Of a DNA stretch of 64,000 nucleotides, positions 45,000 through 54,049 are shown one piece after another. The DNA is from Acidobacterium sp. S8 (GTDB lineage: Bacteria > Acidobacteriota > Terriglobia > Terriglobales > Acidobacteriaceae). How positions within the stretch are numbered: position 1 is the stretch's first letter; every line of letters starts with the position of its first letter. The notes under the pieces are model-generated. The model saw only the letters and a list, made by a program, of their open reading frames with translations. It had not been told where the DNA came from and did no database searches. The stretch lies in the NCBI RefSeq assembly GCF_009765985.1, contig NZ_LMUM01000037.1, positions 897,025-961,024 of the forward strand, read 5' to 3'. The translations under genes and the position numbers were made by a program.

Positions 45000-46811
45000 C
45001 TAAAATTCGGCGCCATGAGAGCCGGGACGGTTACTGAGTATTTCCTTGCCACCGCTGCGGCCAATGACGAAGGTCTGTCCAGGCAACTGAGGCACCTGAT
45101 CTAGTGGTGTCCATAGGAAGACGCGGTTGTTGCCGCTCCAAAGCTGGTTCGTCTGGCCGTTTTCGATGAAGACCTTTGGTGCATCCGGAAAAAATGAGCC
45201 ATACCAAAGGCCACCACTGCGGCCATTCAGTATCTGCACCTGCCGGTCAAGATAAAAGGCCAGCGAGGAAGCATATTCAAATCTGCCATTGACGATGATC
45301 ACGTCGTCCTGATCCATCTCCGGCTTGATGGCGTTGGCGAGAATCTGCGACGAAAGAACGGGCGAGAGGGTGTTGAGAGCCAGGTGCGCGGCGATGAGGA
45401 AGGCCGTCACAGTTCCAATGAGAAAACAGTTAGCGAGGCGCGCTTTGTCCTTCAGCCGGAACCAGAGGTTGGCAGAGACCCCGACCAGGAGAGCCGCGGT
45501 CGTAATAACGAAGGAAATGCGGAAAGCGCCTAAGGCGCGCAGAGTCAGATCGAAGAAATGTCCGAAGAAAAGCCGATGCGTGCGTGTCGCATCCCTTACT
45601 ACAGATGTTACATCTGTGCCAACAGGCAGCGGCTTGAAGTGAGCGGCGAAGAGAGCCGAAGCGATCGCTGCAAGAACGCCCACCACAAACAGGACCCAGG
45701 CGGTCCGTTGGCCTGCGCAGGAGGGCGCGATTTCATCTTCAGCGAGCCAGTATCCGGCAAGGAGCGCCAGCGGCGGCAGCGCTGGAAGCACGTAGTATTC
45801 CTGGCGAGCGGAGAAGCTGAAGAAGAGCATGACCGCTACTGCCCAGATGGCCAGCAGCAGAAGCACGCGCTGACGCTGGTCGATCTCTTCACGCCGCAGC
45901 GCTGCACCCCAGTGCTGGTGAAAAAGCGCCTTGATGGCGAAGACAAACCATGGCGCGATAAAGACGAAGAGCAGTAACCAGAAGATTAACAGCGGCACGG
46001 AGTCAGATGAGTGCGGAATGGTCTGGCCCATGTAGCGCCGGAAATGCTCGTTCATGAAATAGAACCAGAGAAATCCGTGCATATTTCCCTGCGTCGGAAG
46101 AGGTCCAGTCGGACTCCCGACATTCGGGTTTCTGAGTGCTGCGAGGATGTGCCATGGGGCAGCGATCACGAGAAATACGAGGGCGCCGATGGCCGGATGC
46201 CAGCGCAGCAGATGGCGGAGATTGCGCGTGAAGAAGAGATAGACGAGGACGATGGCGAAGGGGAAGCCAAGGCCAATCAAACCCTTGGTAAGCACAGCGA
46301 GAGCGCAGCAGGCGGCGAATCCCGCAGCGGTTGCCAGCGACGGCGCGGGCTCTTCGAGCGACTTCCAGAAAAAGTAGATCGCAAGAGAAAGCCAAAGGCA
46401 GAGGATGGCGTCTGGAAGCAAAATACGCGTGAACCCGAAAATTCCGCTCGCCGTTAACAGGGAGACTGCGGTATAAAAGCCGGCCTGGGCCGAGCCGAAG
46501 AGCCGCCGGCCCAACGCGAAGATCACGAAGAACAATGCGAGCGAGTAAAGCGCCAGTGGCAGGCGCGCTGCCCAATCGTGTTCGCCGAAGATGCGGAAGC
46601 TGGTTGCGATACTCCAGTAAAGCAGGGGAGCCTTGGCGAGATAGCGGACGCCGTCTATGTGGAGCGTCACCCAGTCATGGTTGAGAAGCATTTCGCGTGC
46701 GGCTTCTGCGTGCAGTGCGTCTGCGTCGTCGAGCAGGGGCGGACGCACGAGCGCGAATGAGCCATAGAGGAGCAGCCACAGTCCGAAGATCGGGAAAAGG
46801 AAACGCTTCAT
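45000..46811 (-). CDS. ArnT-like polytopic glycosyltransferase (GT83/PMT family)
   Basis: 603 residues from ATG 46811; the longest frame (46889) adds 26 residues before the first membrane helix. LLDDADALHAEAAREML with its Asp pair in the first periplasmic loop, YLAKAPLLYWSIATSFRIFGEHDWAARLPLAL, and about eleven to twelve hydrophobic segments up to residue 420 fit the ArnT/PMT family, which moves a sugar from undecaprenyl phosphate to lipid A or another envelope acceptor. A soluble C-terminal domain (about 450-603) follows. Whether it modifies lipid A with aminoarabinose cannot be said; no arn genes are near. It is divergent from the respiratory operon. Confidence 0.86.
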   Translation of the reverse strand: MKRFLFPIFGLWLLLYGSFALVRPPLLDDADALHAEAAREMLLNHDWVTLHIDGVRYLAKAPLLYWSIATSFRIFGEHDWAARLPLALYSLALFFVIFALGRRLFGSAQAGFYTAVSLLTASGIFGFTRILLPDAILCLWLSLAIYFFWKSLEEPAPSLATAAGFAACCALAVLTKGLIGLGFPFAIVLVYLFFTRNLRHLLRWHPAIGALVFLVIAAPWHILAALRNPNVGSPTGPLPTQGNMHGFLWFYFMNEHFRRYMGQTIPHSSDSVPLLIFWLLLFVFIAPWFVFAIKALFHQHWGAALRREEIDQRQRVLLLLAIWAVAVMLFFSFSARQEYYVLPALPPLALLAGYWLAEDEIAPSCAGQRTAWVLFVVGVLAAIASALFAAHFKPLPVGTDVTSVVRDATRTHRLFFGHFFDLTLRALGAFRISFVITTAALLVGVSANLWFRLKDKARLANCFLIGTVTAFLIAAHLALNTLSPVLSSQILANAIKPEMDQDDVIIVNGRFEYASSLAFYLDRQVQILNGRSGGLWYGSFFPDAPKVFIENGQTNQLWSGNNRVFLWTPLDQVPQLPGQTFVIGRSGGKEILSNRPGSHGAEF

Positions 46812-47205
46812 CTGCTGGGAAACGATTATAGAGGCCAGAGGATACCGGTAGCTGTTTCGCAGCAAAACGCAGCCCGTTTCCTGGCGCATCGTTGAACACG
46901 CACGTCATGCAACAATGGTGTTTCATAGAGGGACGAAAGCGGATGCAAGAAGCAGGTTCGGCTGTCGTCTTGATGCAGTAGTAAGTTGATAATTTGGACC
47001 GAAATAATCCGTGTTTATTTTGAAAACAAAGCAGACGTCAAAAGTTTATGACAGCACTCTCGGCACTTGCCGAGCGTCCCTATTCGCCTGTTATAGTGTT
47101 TCTTCAAAAAAAACCGAGATATTTTCCGGCGTGAAAAAACGCCGGTGTCGCTAACGCTAACCCTTCCCACTACTTGGGACTGAAGAGGAAGCAGGGAACG
47201 CATAC
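46812..47205. other. Intergenic region carrying the promoter side of the respiratory operon
   Basis: No gene is seen. Two clear inverted repeats lie near the operon: CTCGGC-ACTT-GCCGAG (47059-47074) and CCGGCGT-GAAAAA-ACGCCGG (47126-47145). A run of eight A (47106-47113) lies between them. The 46900-47050 part is AT-rich (TTGATAATTTGGACCGAAATAA, GTTTATTTTG) and may hold the start for either strand. Confidence 0.5.
47067..47097 (+). promoter_or_regulatory. Candidate promoter of the ACIII-caa3 operon
   Basis: TTGCCG (47067-47072), 19 nt, TATAGT (47092-47097). The -35 lies inside the palindrome CTCGGC-ACTT-GCCGAG (47059-47074), which could bind a regulator. The predicted 5' leader of about 100 nt contains the CCGGCGT hairpin. 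Confidence 0.38.
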
Positions 47206-48081
47206 ATGGCGCAGATTTTTGACCGCAGCTCAAACGCGCTGGCACGTATGAGCCTGGTCTTAACGGGATTGATCGTCATTGCTTTGGGTGTAACGCTGAA
47301 CGAACTGCAAAGATCACCATGGGTCACGCGGCAGGGCCAGCGCGCCGACCAGCCGGTTCCGTTCAGCCACAAGCACCATGTACAGGGCCTGGGATTGCAG
47401 TGTCAGTACTGCCATACGTCGGTCGAAAAGTCGAGCTACGCGGGCATTCCGCCGACCAAGACCTGCATGAACTGTCATGCGCAGATCTGGACCAACGCGA
47501 ACCTGCTCGAACCAGTTCGTCACAGCTGGGAGACGAACGAATCGCTGGTCTGGACCAAGGTTCACGACCTTCCCGATTATGTGTACTTCAGCCACGAAAT
47601 TCACGTGAGTAAAGGCATCGGATGTTCGAGTTGTCACGGGCGCGTCGACGAGATGCCGATCATGTATGAGCAGAACACATTGCAGATGGAATGGTGCCTG
47701 AACTGCCATCGCAACCCGGAGAAGAATCTGCGTCCGACCGGAGAGATCTACAACATGGCGTGGACGGGCCCGAGCGAGCTGAAGCCGGAATGGTGCGCGG
47801 TGAAGAAGAATTCGCAGGCGGGCGTGCCCACGGCGCAGGACGTAACCTGCACGGCTACCGATCCGGCTTCGAGCGGTGGCGCGCAGCTGGCTTCCATGCA
47901 GATGCTGCCTGTCGGATTGCATGGTCAGGCGACAGCCCGCGATGCCGGTGGCATGGCGGTTCCGGCGACGCTGCATTACGAAAAGTTCAACAGCCAGGAG
48001 GAACTGGGCAAGTTCCTGGCGGGGCAATACCACATCCGCACACCGCGTGATTTGTCGAGCTGCGAGGTTTGTCATCGATGA
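47206..48081 (+). CDS. actA: ActA, pentaheme cytochrome c subunit of Alternative Complex III
   Basis: 291 residues. One N-terminal membrane helix (about 15-31) anchors a periplasmic domain with five CxxCH sites: CQYCH (66-70), CMNCH (87-91), CSSCH, CLNCH and CEVCH at the very end, the number expected for ActA. In ACIII the hemes carry electrons from ActB to ActE or to the oxidase. Between sites 4 and 5 is a stretch of about 80 residues with two extra non-heme cysteines and a Met-rich segment (LASMQMLPVGLHG). First gene of a twelve-gene operon; its stop overlaps the actB start (ATGA). Confidence 0.95.
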   Translation: MAQIFDRSSNALARMSLVLTGLIVIALGVTLNELQRSPWVTRQGQRADQPVPFSHKHHVQGLGLQCQYCHTSVEKSSYAGIPPTKTCMNCHAQIWTNANLLEPVRHSWETNESLVWTKVHDLPDYVYFSHEIHVSKGIGCSSCHGRVDEMPIMYEQNTLQMEWCLNCHRNPEKNLRPTGEIYNMAWTGPSELKPEWCAVKKNSQAGVPTAQDVTCTATDPASSGGAQLASMQMLPVGLHGQATARDAGGMAVPATLHYEKFNSQEELGKFLAGQYHIRTPRDLSSCEVCHR

Positions 48082-51000
48082 GCGACAAGCAGCTTTACAC
48101 ATCTGCGGAAGACGAGAGACGCGATCAGGAAATGAGCACAAACGGAGCAGGCGGGGACGGATTGGTAAGGCTTGCGGCGCAGCCTGAGAAGAAAGAAGGG
48201 CTGACGCTCGAAGAAGTCCGTGGAAAGCTGAATGGCAAGACGGGCAAGAAATACTGGCGGAGCCTGGAAGAATTGTCGGATAAGCCGGGATTCGGCGAAA
48301 TGCTGGCCCGCGAATTTCCGCAGCAGGCTTCGGAGTGGATCGACCCGGTTTCGCGTCGCGGATTCCTGAAACTGGCAGGCGCGTCGTTGGCGCTCGCCGG
48401 GCTTGCCGGTTGTACCAAGCAGCCGGATGAGCCGATTTATCCCTACGTCAAAGCTCCGGAAGATTTACTGCTGGGCAAACCGATGTATTTTGCCACGGCG
48501 TTTCCCTTCCCGACTGGCGCAGTTCCAGTGCTGGTGAAGAGCGATGCCTTCCGCCCGGTGAAGGTCGACGGCAATCCGGAGCACCCCTATAACCAGGGCT
48601 CATCCGACGCTCTCACGCAGGGGACGCTGCTCGATCTGTACGATCCGGATCGCTCGCAGCATGTGATCTATCGCGGAGAGACGCGGACGTGGGCGGCTTT
48701 TCAGGCGGCATGGCGTTCGACGCTGGCCAGCAAGAAGGCTTCCAGCGGCGCCGGAATTTATCTTCTGAGCGGCACGGTCACCTCACCAACTCTGGCGGCG
48801 CAGTGGAAGAAGGCGCAGGCCACTTTCCCGAATGCGAAGCTGGTGCAGTATGACGCGGTGAACCGCGATTCGGCATATGCGGCATCGAAGGCGGCGTTCG
48901 GCGATTATCAGGATGCGCAGTACAAGCTTGATGCTGCGGATGTGATTCTTTCGCTCGATGCAGATTTTCTATCAAGCGCAGTGCACCCGGGCTTCCACAG
49001 GCTGGCTAAGGATTACGCGAATAAGCGCAGGCTTGACGGCACGACGGAGATGAATCGCCTTTACTCCGTCGAAAGCCGGACCACGACGACAGGGCTGAAG
49101 GCAGAACATCGGCTGGCGCTGCGGGCGAGTGACATCGTTCCGTTTGCTGCAGCTCTGGCAGGAACGCTAGCCACGGGCGGCGCGAGCTATAGCGGTTCAG
49201 ATGATGCGAAGAAGTTTCTCGCCGCAGTTGCGAAGGACCTGAAGGCGAACACCGGCAAGTGCGTGGTGATTCCGGGCGAGCAGCAGTCGCCGCAGGTGCA
49301 CCTGGCGGCCATCGCGATCAATGAAGCTCTCGGCAATGTTGGCAAGACTGTGGTTTACACCGAAACGGTGAACCCGCTTCCCTCGATCCAGACGGACGAT
49401 CTGAAATCGCTGGTTGCCGATATGAATGCGGGCAAGGTGGAGTGGCTGGTGGTTCTCAACAGCAACCCCGTCTATGCTGCGCCCGGCGATCTGAAGTTCG
49501 ATGAGGCGGCCGGCAAGGTCAAGACGATTGTGCATCTCGGCTCGCATGTGGATGAGACGGCGCAGTTGGCGCACTGGCACCTGAACGGAGCGCATTATCT
49601 CGAAAGCTGGTCAGATGCGCGCGCATACGACGGTACGGTTTCGATCGTTCAGCCGATGATTGATCCGCTGTACGGCGGCCACACGGCGCATGAAATTGTG
49701 CAGGCGATGCTCGATAATCCAGATCTTTCGGCATATGAAACTGTGCGCGACACCTGGAAGCAGCAGCTTTCCGGAAAAGGCGATTTCGAGTTCAACTGGC
49801 GCAAGACTCTGCATGACGGCTTCATTGCAGGCACAGCATTTCAGCCAAAGGGCGGGGCCGGAAAGGCTGCTACCGGTTCGGGACAGAATCTCCCGGCGCA
49901 GAGCGATGCTCTGGAGATCGTCTTCCGCGCTGATTACAACGTCTACGATGGACGCTTCGCAAACATCGGCTGGCTGCAGGAATTGCCACAGCCGGTCACG
50001 AACCTTTCATGGGATAACGCGGCGCAGCTGAGCTACGGCACGCTCGCGAAGCTCGGACTCGCAGAGCACGACGTGGTCGAGATCAGCGCAAACGGGCAGA
50101 AGGTTCTTGCTCCGGTGCTGGCGGTGCCCGGGCATCCGGATAACTCGATTACGCTGACGCTCGGACAGGGACGCAGCCATGCGGGGCGTGTCGGCAGCGG
50201 CCACGGCTTTAACGCGAACGCTGTGCGCAGCTCCGCCTCGCCGCTGTTTTTCGCCGGCGCGAGCCTGCGCAAGACCGGCGACACATATGAATTCGCCGTC
50301 ACCAAGAGCCACTACACCGATCACCGCGCCGTGTTTGCCGGCGGCGATGGGAGCGGGACGCATTCGATCGAAGGCAATGAGGCGATTGACCGCGCCATCG
50401 TTCGCTATGCCACGCTTGAAGAGTTCAAGCAGAATCCGAACTTCGCGCACGAGGGCGAAGGCAAGGAAGATCCGGAAGCGGACGAGAGCATGTTCCCGGC
50501 CTGGCGTTATGACCAGAACGCGTGGGGCATGTCGATCGATATGAACGCATGCGTTGGCTGCAACGCCTGCATCGTGAGCTGCTACGCGGAGAACAATATC
50601 GCGGTTGTCGGCAAACATCAGGTGCAGATCGGGCGCAACATGCAGTGGCTGCGTATCGATACTTATTTTGAAGGCGATCTGGCTGCACCGCGCGCGCACT
50701 TCCAGCCGATGACCTGCCAGCACTGCGAGAACGCTCCCTGCGAACAGGTCTGCCCGGTAGGCGCCACAGTGCATACACCGGAAGGCCTCAACACGATGGT
50801 CTACAACCGCTGCGTGGGCACCCGCTACTGCTCGAACAACTGTCCGTACAAGGTGCGCCGCTTCAACTTCCTGCTCTTCTCCGATTACGAGACCGAGAGC
50901 CTGAAGTTTATGCATAACCCGGATGTAACCGTCCGCAGCCGCGGCGTCATGGAAAAGTGCAGCTACTGCGTGCAGCGCATCAACGGAGCGAAGATTGAGG

Positions 51001-51230
51001 CCGACAAGGAAAACCGCGAGATACGAGACGGCGAAATCGTGACGGCGTGCCAGCAGGCATGCCCGACGAATGCGATCATCTTCGGCAACATCAATGATCG
51101 CGGCAGCAAGGTGCGGAAGCTCAAGGAGCAGTCGCGCACTTATGGAGTGCTGGCAGACAACAACACGCGCCCACGCACGACATATGTTGCTGAAGTGCTG
51201 AATCTGAACCCTGAACTGGCCGAAGCGTAG
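48078..51230 (+). CDS. actB: ActB, molybdopterin-like and iron-sulfur subunit of Alternative Complex III
   Basis: 1050 residues from ATG 48078 (overlapping the actA stop; the longest frame begins 9 nt earlier). A Tat motif SRRGFLKLAGASLALAGLAGC (RR at 93-94, lipobox Cys112) lies unusually far in because of a 90-residue cytoplasmic leader. Then come a large domain related to molybdopterin oxidoreductases (about 130-800; ACIII ActB does not carry the cofactor in known structures) and a C-terminal domain with four [Fe-S] Cys clusters: CVGCNACIVSC, CQHCENAPCEQVCPVGA, CVGTRYCSNNCPYKVRR and CSYCVQRI...CQQACPTNAI. It links the quinol side to the ActA hemes. Confidence 0.96.
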   Translation: MSDKQLYTSAEDERRDQEMSTNGAGGDGLVRLAAQPEKKEGLTLEEVRGKLNGKTGKKYWRSLEELSDKPGFGEMLAREFPQQASEWIDPVSRRGFLKLAGASLALAGLAGCTKQPDEPIYPYVKAPEDLLLGKPMYFATAFPFPTGAVPVLVKSDAFRPVKVDGNPEHPYNQGSSDALTQGTLLDLYDPDRSQHVIYRGETRTWAAFQAAWRSTLASKKASSGAGIYLLSGTVTSPTLAAQWKKAQATFPNAKLVQYDAVNRDSAYAASKAAFGDYQDAQYKLDAADVILSLDADFLSSAVHPGFHRLAKDYANKRRLDGTTEMNRLYSVESRTTTTGLKAEHRLALRASDIVPFAAALAGTLATGGASYSGSDDAKKFLAAVAKDLKANTGKCVVIPGEQQSPQVHLAAIAINEALGNVGKTVVYTETVNPLPSIQTDDLKSLVADMNAGKVEWLVVLNSNPVYAAPGDLKFDEAAGKVKTIVHLGSHVDETAQLAHWHLNGAHYLESWSDARAYDGTVSIVQPMIDPLYGGHTAHEIVQAMLDNPDLSAYETVRDTWKQQLSGKGDFEFNWRKTLHDGFIAGTAFQPKGGAGKAATGSGQNLPAQSDALEIVFRADYNVYDGRFANIGWLQELPQPVTNLSWDNAAQLSYGTLAKLGLAEHDVVEISANGQKVLAPVLAVPGHPDNSITLTLGQGRSHAGRVGSGHGFNANAVRSSASPLFFAGASLRKTGDTYEFAVTKSHYTDHRAVFAGGDGSGTHSIEGNEAIDRAIVRYATLEEFKQNPNFAHEGEGKEDPEADESMFPAWRYDQNAWGMSIDMNACVGCNACIVSCYAENNIAVVGKHQVQIGRNMQWLRIDTYFEGDLAAPRAHFQPMTCQHCENAPCEQVCPVGATVHTPEGLNTMVYNRCVGTRYCSNNCPYKVRRFNFLLFSDYETESLKFMHNPDVTVRSRGVMEKCSYCVQRINGAKIEADKENREIRDGEIVTACQQACPTNAIIFGNINDRGSKVRKLKEQSRTYGVLADNNTRPRTTYVAEVLNLNPELAEA

Positions 51231-51247
51231 GAGAGGTTGAACGGAAC

Positions 51248-52672
51248 ATGGCAACCAAGAATCAACCACTAAATGATCCGATGCTGGATCCGATCACCGG
51301 CGAAGACCGGGTCATCGCGCCTGGGCATACCTTCAAGTCGGTTACGGAGAAGATCTCACGCATCGTACTGACCAGCCATACGCCGATCGGCTGGTTTGGC
51401 GGTCTTCTGCTGGCTGGCGGTGGCGTCTCGATGCTGCTGGTCGCAGTCAGCTGGCTCTTTCTAAAGGGCGTCGGCATCTGGGCGATTACGCAGCCAGTCG
51501 CCTGGGGCTTCGCGATCATCAATTTTGTCTGGTGGATCGGTATTGGCCATGCGGGAACACTGATCTCGGCCATTCTGCTGCTCTTCAAGCAGAGCTGGCG
51601 CAATTCGATCAACCGCTTCGCGGAAGCGATGACGATCTTTGCCGTAGTTTGCGCCGGCATGTTCCCGTTGATTCACGTCGGGCGGCCGTGGCTGGGATAC
51701 TGGCTCTTTCCTTACCCTAACTCGATGAATGTGTGGCCGCAGTTCCGTTCACCGCTGTTGTGGGACGTCTTCGCGGTTTCGACCTACGCGACGATCTCGG
51801 TAGTGTTCTGGTACATCGGACTGATTCCTGACCTGGGAACCCTCCGCGACCGCTCTCAATCGAAGATTGCGCAATTTGCCTATGGATGGCTGGCCCTGGG
51901 CTGGCGCGGCTCGGTGCGGCACTGGGTCCGGTATGAGACAGCGTCGCTGCTGCTGGCCGGACTGGCGACGCCACTGGTGCTCTCGGTACACACGGTCATC
52001 AGCTTCGACTTCGCTGTGGCGCTGCTTCCCGGATGGCATACGACAATTTTCCCGCCGTACTTTGTTGCCGGAGCTGTGTATTCGGGCTTTGCCATGGTTA
52101 TCACCCTGGCTGTGCCGATTCGCAAGTTCTATCACCTGGAAGACGTCATCACCATCCGCCATATCGAGAACATGGGCAAGGTCATGCTTACGACCGGCCT
52201 GATTGTAGCCTACGGATATGCGATGGAAGTCTTCATGTCCTACTGGTATTCGGCGAGCCACTGGGAATATTTCATGATGTGGAACCGCATGTTCGGGCCG
52301 ATGGGCTGGTCCTACTGGGTTCTCGTGACCTGCAATATCGCTCTGCCGCAACTAATGTGGTTTCGCGCATTCCGCAGAAACGTGCCGCTGATGTTCATCA
52401 TGTCTTTCATCATCAATACAGGCATGTGGTTTGAGCGCTTCGTGATCGTCGTCACCAGCCTGTACCGCGATTACCTGCCTTCGTCCTGGGGAACGTACAG
52501 AGCAACGCGCTGGGACTATGCAACCTTTGCCGGAACGTTGGGCCTGTTTACATTCCTCTTTTTCCTCTTCGTTCGCTTCCTGCCCATGATTCCCATGTCT
52601 GAGCTGCGCATTCTGCTGCCCCAGGCAAAGATTCATGCGGAAGGCGAACCACTGCCCGAGGCGGGTGACTAA
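51248..52672 (+). CDS. actC: ActC, NrfD-like quinol-binding membrane subunit of ACIII
   Basis: 474 residues with about ten hydrophobic segments. GHAGTLISAILLLFKQSWRNSINRFAEAMT, HVGRPWLGYWLFPYPNS and FVIVVTSLYRDYLPSSWG are NrfD/PsrC-type motifs; the His/Asp positions around them belong to the quinol site and proton path of ActC. It starts 17 nt after actB, and its stop codon shares one base with the actD start (TAATG). Confidence 0.96.
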   Translation: MATKNQPLNDPMLDPITGEDRVIAPGHTFKSVTEKISRIVLTSHTPIGWFGGLLLAGGGVSMLLVAVSWLFLKGVGIWAITQPVAWGFAIINFVWWIGIGHAGTLISAILLLFKQSWRNSINRFAEAMTIFAVVCAGMFPLIHVGRPWLGYWLFPYPNSMNVWPQFRSPLLWDVFAVSTYATISVVFWYIGLIPDLGTLRDRSQSKIAQFAYGWLALGWRGSVRHWVRYETASLLLAGLATPLVLSVHTVISFDFAVALLPGWHTTIFPPYFVAGAVYSGFAMVITLAVPIRKFYHLEDVITIRHIENMGKVMLTTGLIVAYGYAMEVFMSYWYSASHWEYFMMWNRMFGPMGWSYWVLVTCNIALPQLMWFRAFRRNVPLMFIMSFIINTGMWFERFVIVVTSLYRDYLPSSWGTYRATRWDYATFAGTLGLFTFLFFLFVRFLPMIPMSELRILLPQAKIHAEGEPLPEAGD

Positions 52673-53214
52673 TGCCGATACAAGAAGGAACTTACGGATT
52701 ACTTGCCGAATTCGATACGCCCAGCGAACTGGTGCGGGCCGCGCAGTCTGCGTACGACTCCGGCTACCGGCGCATGGATTGCTACACGCCGTATCCCGTC
52801 GAAGAGGCGGCTGCTGCGATTGGCTTTCATCGCGATAATGTTTCGTTGCTTTGCCTGCTCGGCGGGCTACTTGGATTGGTGGCGATGTTCAGCCTGGAGA
52901 CATGGATTTCCGTCTGGGCATATCCGCTGAACATTGCGGGCCGTCCTTATTATTCGTGGCCTGCGTTTGTTGTGCCGGCCTATGAATGGACGATTCTGTT
53001 CGCCGGACTTTCGGCTGCTTTTGGCATGCTGGCGTTAAACGGACTGCCGCAGGTTTACCATCCGTTATTCAACTCGGTCAACTTTCGCAACGGCGCAACT
53101 TCGGACAAGTTCTTTTTGTGCCTGGAGTCGACCGATCCGAAGTTCGACGTGGCTGAATCGCGTGTGTTTCTTGAAGGATTTAAGCCAGTCTCCGTGGTGG
53201 AGGTGGAGTATTAA
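52672..53214 (+). CDS. actD: ActD, DUF3341 subunit of ACIII
   Basis: 180 residues. A soluble N-terminal part (GLLAEFDTPSELVRAAQSAYDSGYRRMDCYTPYPVEE, the DUF3341 signature) precedes two membrane helices (about 58-80 and 100-125) and a short C-terminal soluble segment. In ACIII structures ActD is a small membrane subunit next to ActC and ActF. ATG overlaps the actC stop by one base. Confidence 0.95.
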   Translation: MPIQEGTYGLLAEFDTPSELVRAAQSAYDSGYRRMDCYTPYPVEEAAAAIGFHRDNVSLLCLLGGLLGLVAMFSLETWISVWAYPLNIAGRPYYSWPAFVVPAYEWTILFAGLSAAFGMLALNGLPQVYHPLFNSVNFRNGATSDKFFLCLESTDPKFDVAESRVFLEGFKPVSVVEVEY

Positions 53215-53218
53215 GACG

Positions 53219-54037
53219 ATGGACCGAATCCGCACAACGGGGTCCCGGGCGACAGGTTTTCGTCGATGGGGTGTAATGCGACTGGTGCCCTTGAGCGCCT
53301 TGGCAGCCATCGGATTGGTTGCAGGCTGCCGCCAGGACATGCACAACCAGCCGAAATTCATTCCGCAGCGAGGCACGGATTTCTTTGCCGATGGGCGCTC
53401 GGCGCGTCCGCAGGTGGAGCACACGGTGGCACGCGGGCAACTGCGTGAAGACGAGTATTTTTATACCGGTCTGGTGAATGGAAAAGAACAGGATGCGATG
53501 CCTTTTCCGGCAACGATGACGGTGCTCGAGCGCGGACAGGAGCGCTACAACATTTATTGCACGCCCTGCCATTCGCGGGTTGGTAACGGCCAGGGAATGA
53601 TCGTCGATCGCGGCTACAAGCCGGCGGGCAACTATCACGATGCCAAGCGGCTGGCTGAACCTTTGAGCCATTATTTCTACGTCATGACCAATGGATACGG
53701 GGCCATGCCGGATTATTCGGCCCAGCTCACTCCTGCGGATCGCTGGGCGGTGTCGGCGTATATCCGGGCGCTGCAGTTGAGCCAGAACGCGAAGCAGTCC
53801 GATGTCCCGGAGGGAGCGCAGGTGCGCAACCTGAAGGACATTGCCGAGCAGCAAGGGCTTCCGGCGAGCTTTGCCGGGCCGTGGCCAATGGCGGTCGATA
53901 CCAATGTGCAGGCGTTGCCGACGGAGGGAACTGCGGCAGGCGCGCCGGCAGAAAATCCGGCTACTCCCACCCTGACCGGGCGGACGGCGACAAACGCGAA
54001 ACAAGGCGAAGCAAATTCGCCTGAGCACAGGAAATAA
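53219..54037 (+). CDS. actE: ActE, monoheme cytochrome c lipoprotein subunit of ACIII
   Basis: 272 residues from ATG 53219; the longest frame overlaps actD by 53 nt without a ribosome binding site. The signal ends in a lipobox (GLVAGC, Cys about 37), so it is a lipoprotein. One heme site, CTPCHSRVGNGQGM, sits near residue 120, with an axial Met likely in YVMTNGYGAMPDY. It passes electrons from ActA hemes to the oxidase. The Pro/Ala/Thr-rich C-terminal tail (about 235-272) looks disordered. Confidence 0.94.
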   Translation: MDRIRTTGSRATGFRRWGVMRLVPLSALAAIGLVAGCRQDMHNQPKFIPQRGTDFFADGRSARPQVEHTVARGQLREDEYFYTGLVNGKEQDAMPFPATMTVLERGQERYNIYCTPCHSRVGNGQGMIVDRGYKPAGNYHDAKRLAEPLSHYFYVMTNGYGAMPDYSAQLTPADRWAVSAYIRALQLSQNAKQSDVPEGAQVRNLKDIAEQQGLPASFAGPWPMAVDTNVQALPTEGTAAGAPAENPATPTLTGRTATNAKQGEANSPEHRK

Positions 54038-54049
54038 GGACCAGATCGC

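Noticed and set aside
46812..47205. Possible tRNA or small gene in the gap before actA
   Set aside because: No cloverleaf, T-loop motif or credible reading frame with a ribosome binding site was found on either strand.
48069..48080. Longer start for ActB at 48069
   Set aside because: ATG 48078 overlaps the actA stop in the ATGA manner and keeps the same protein apart from three residues.
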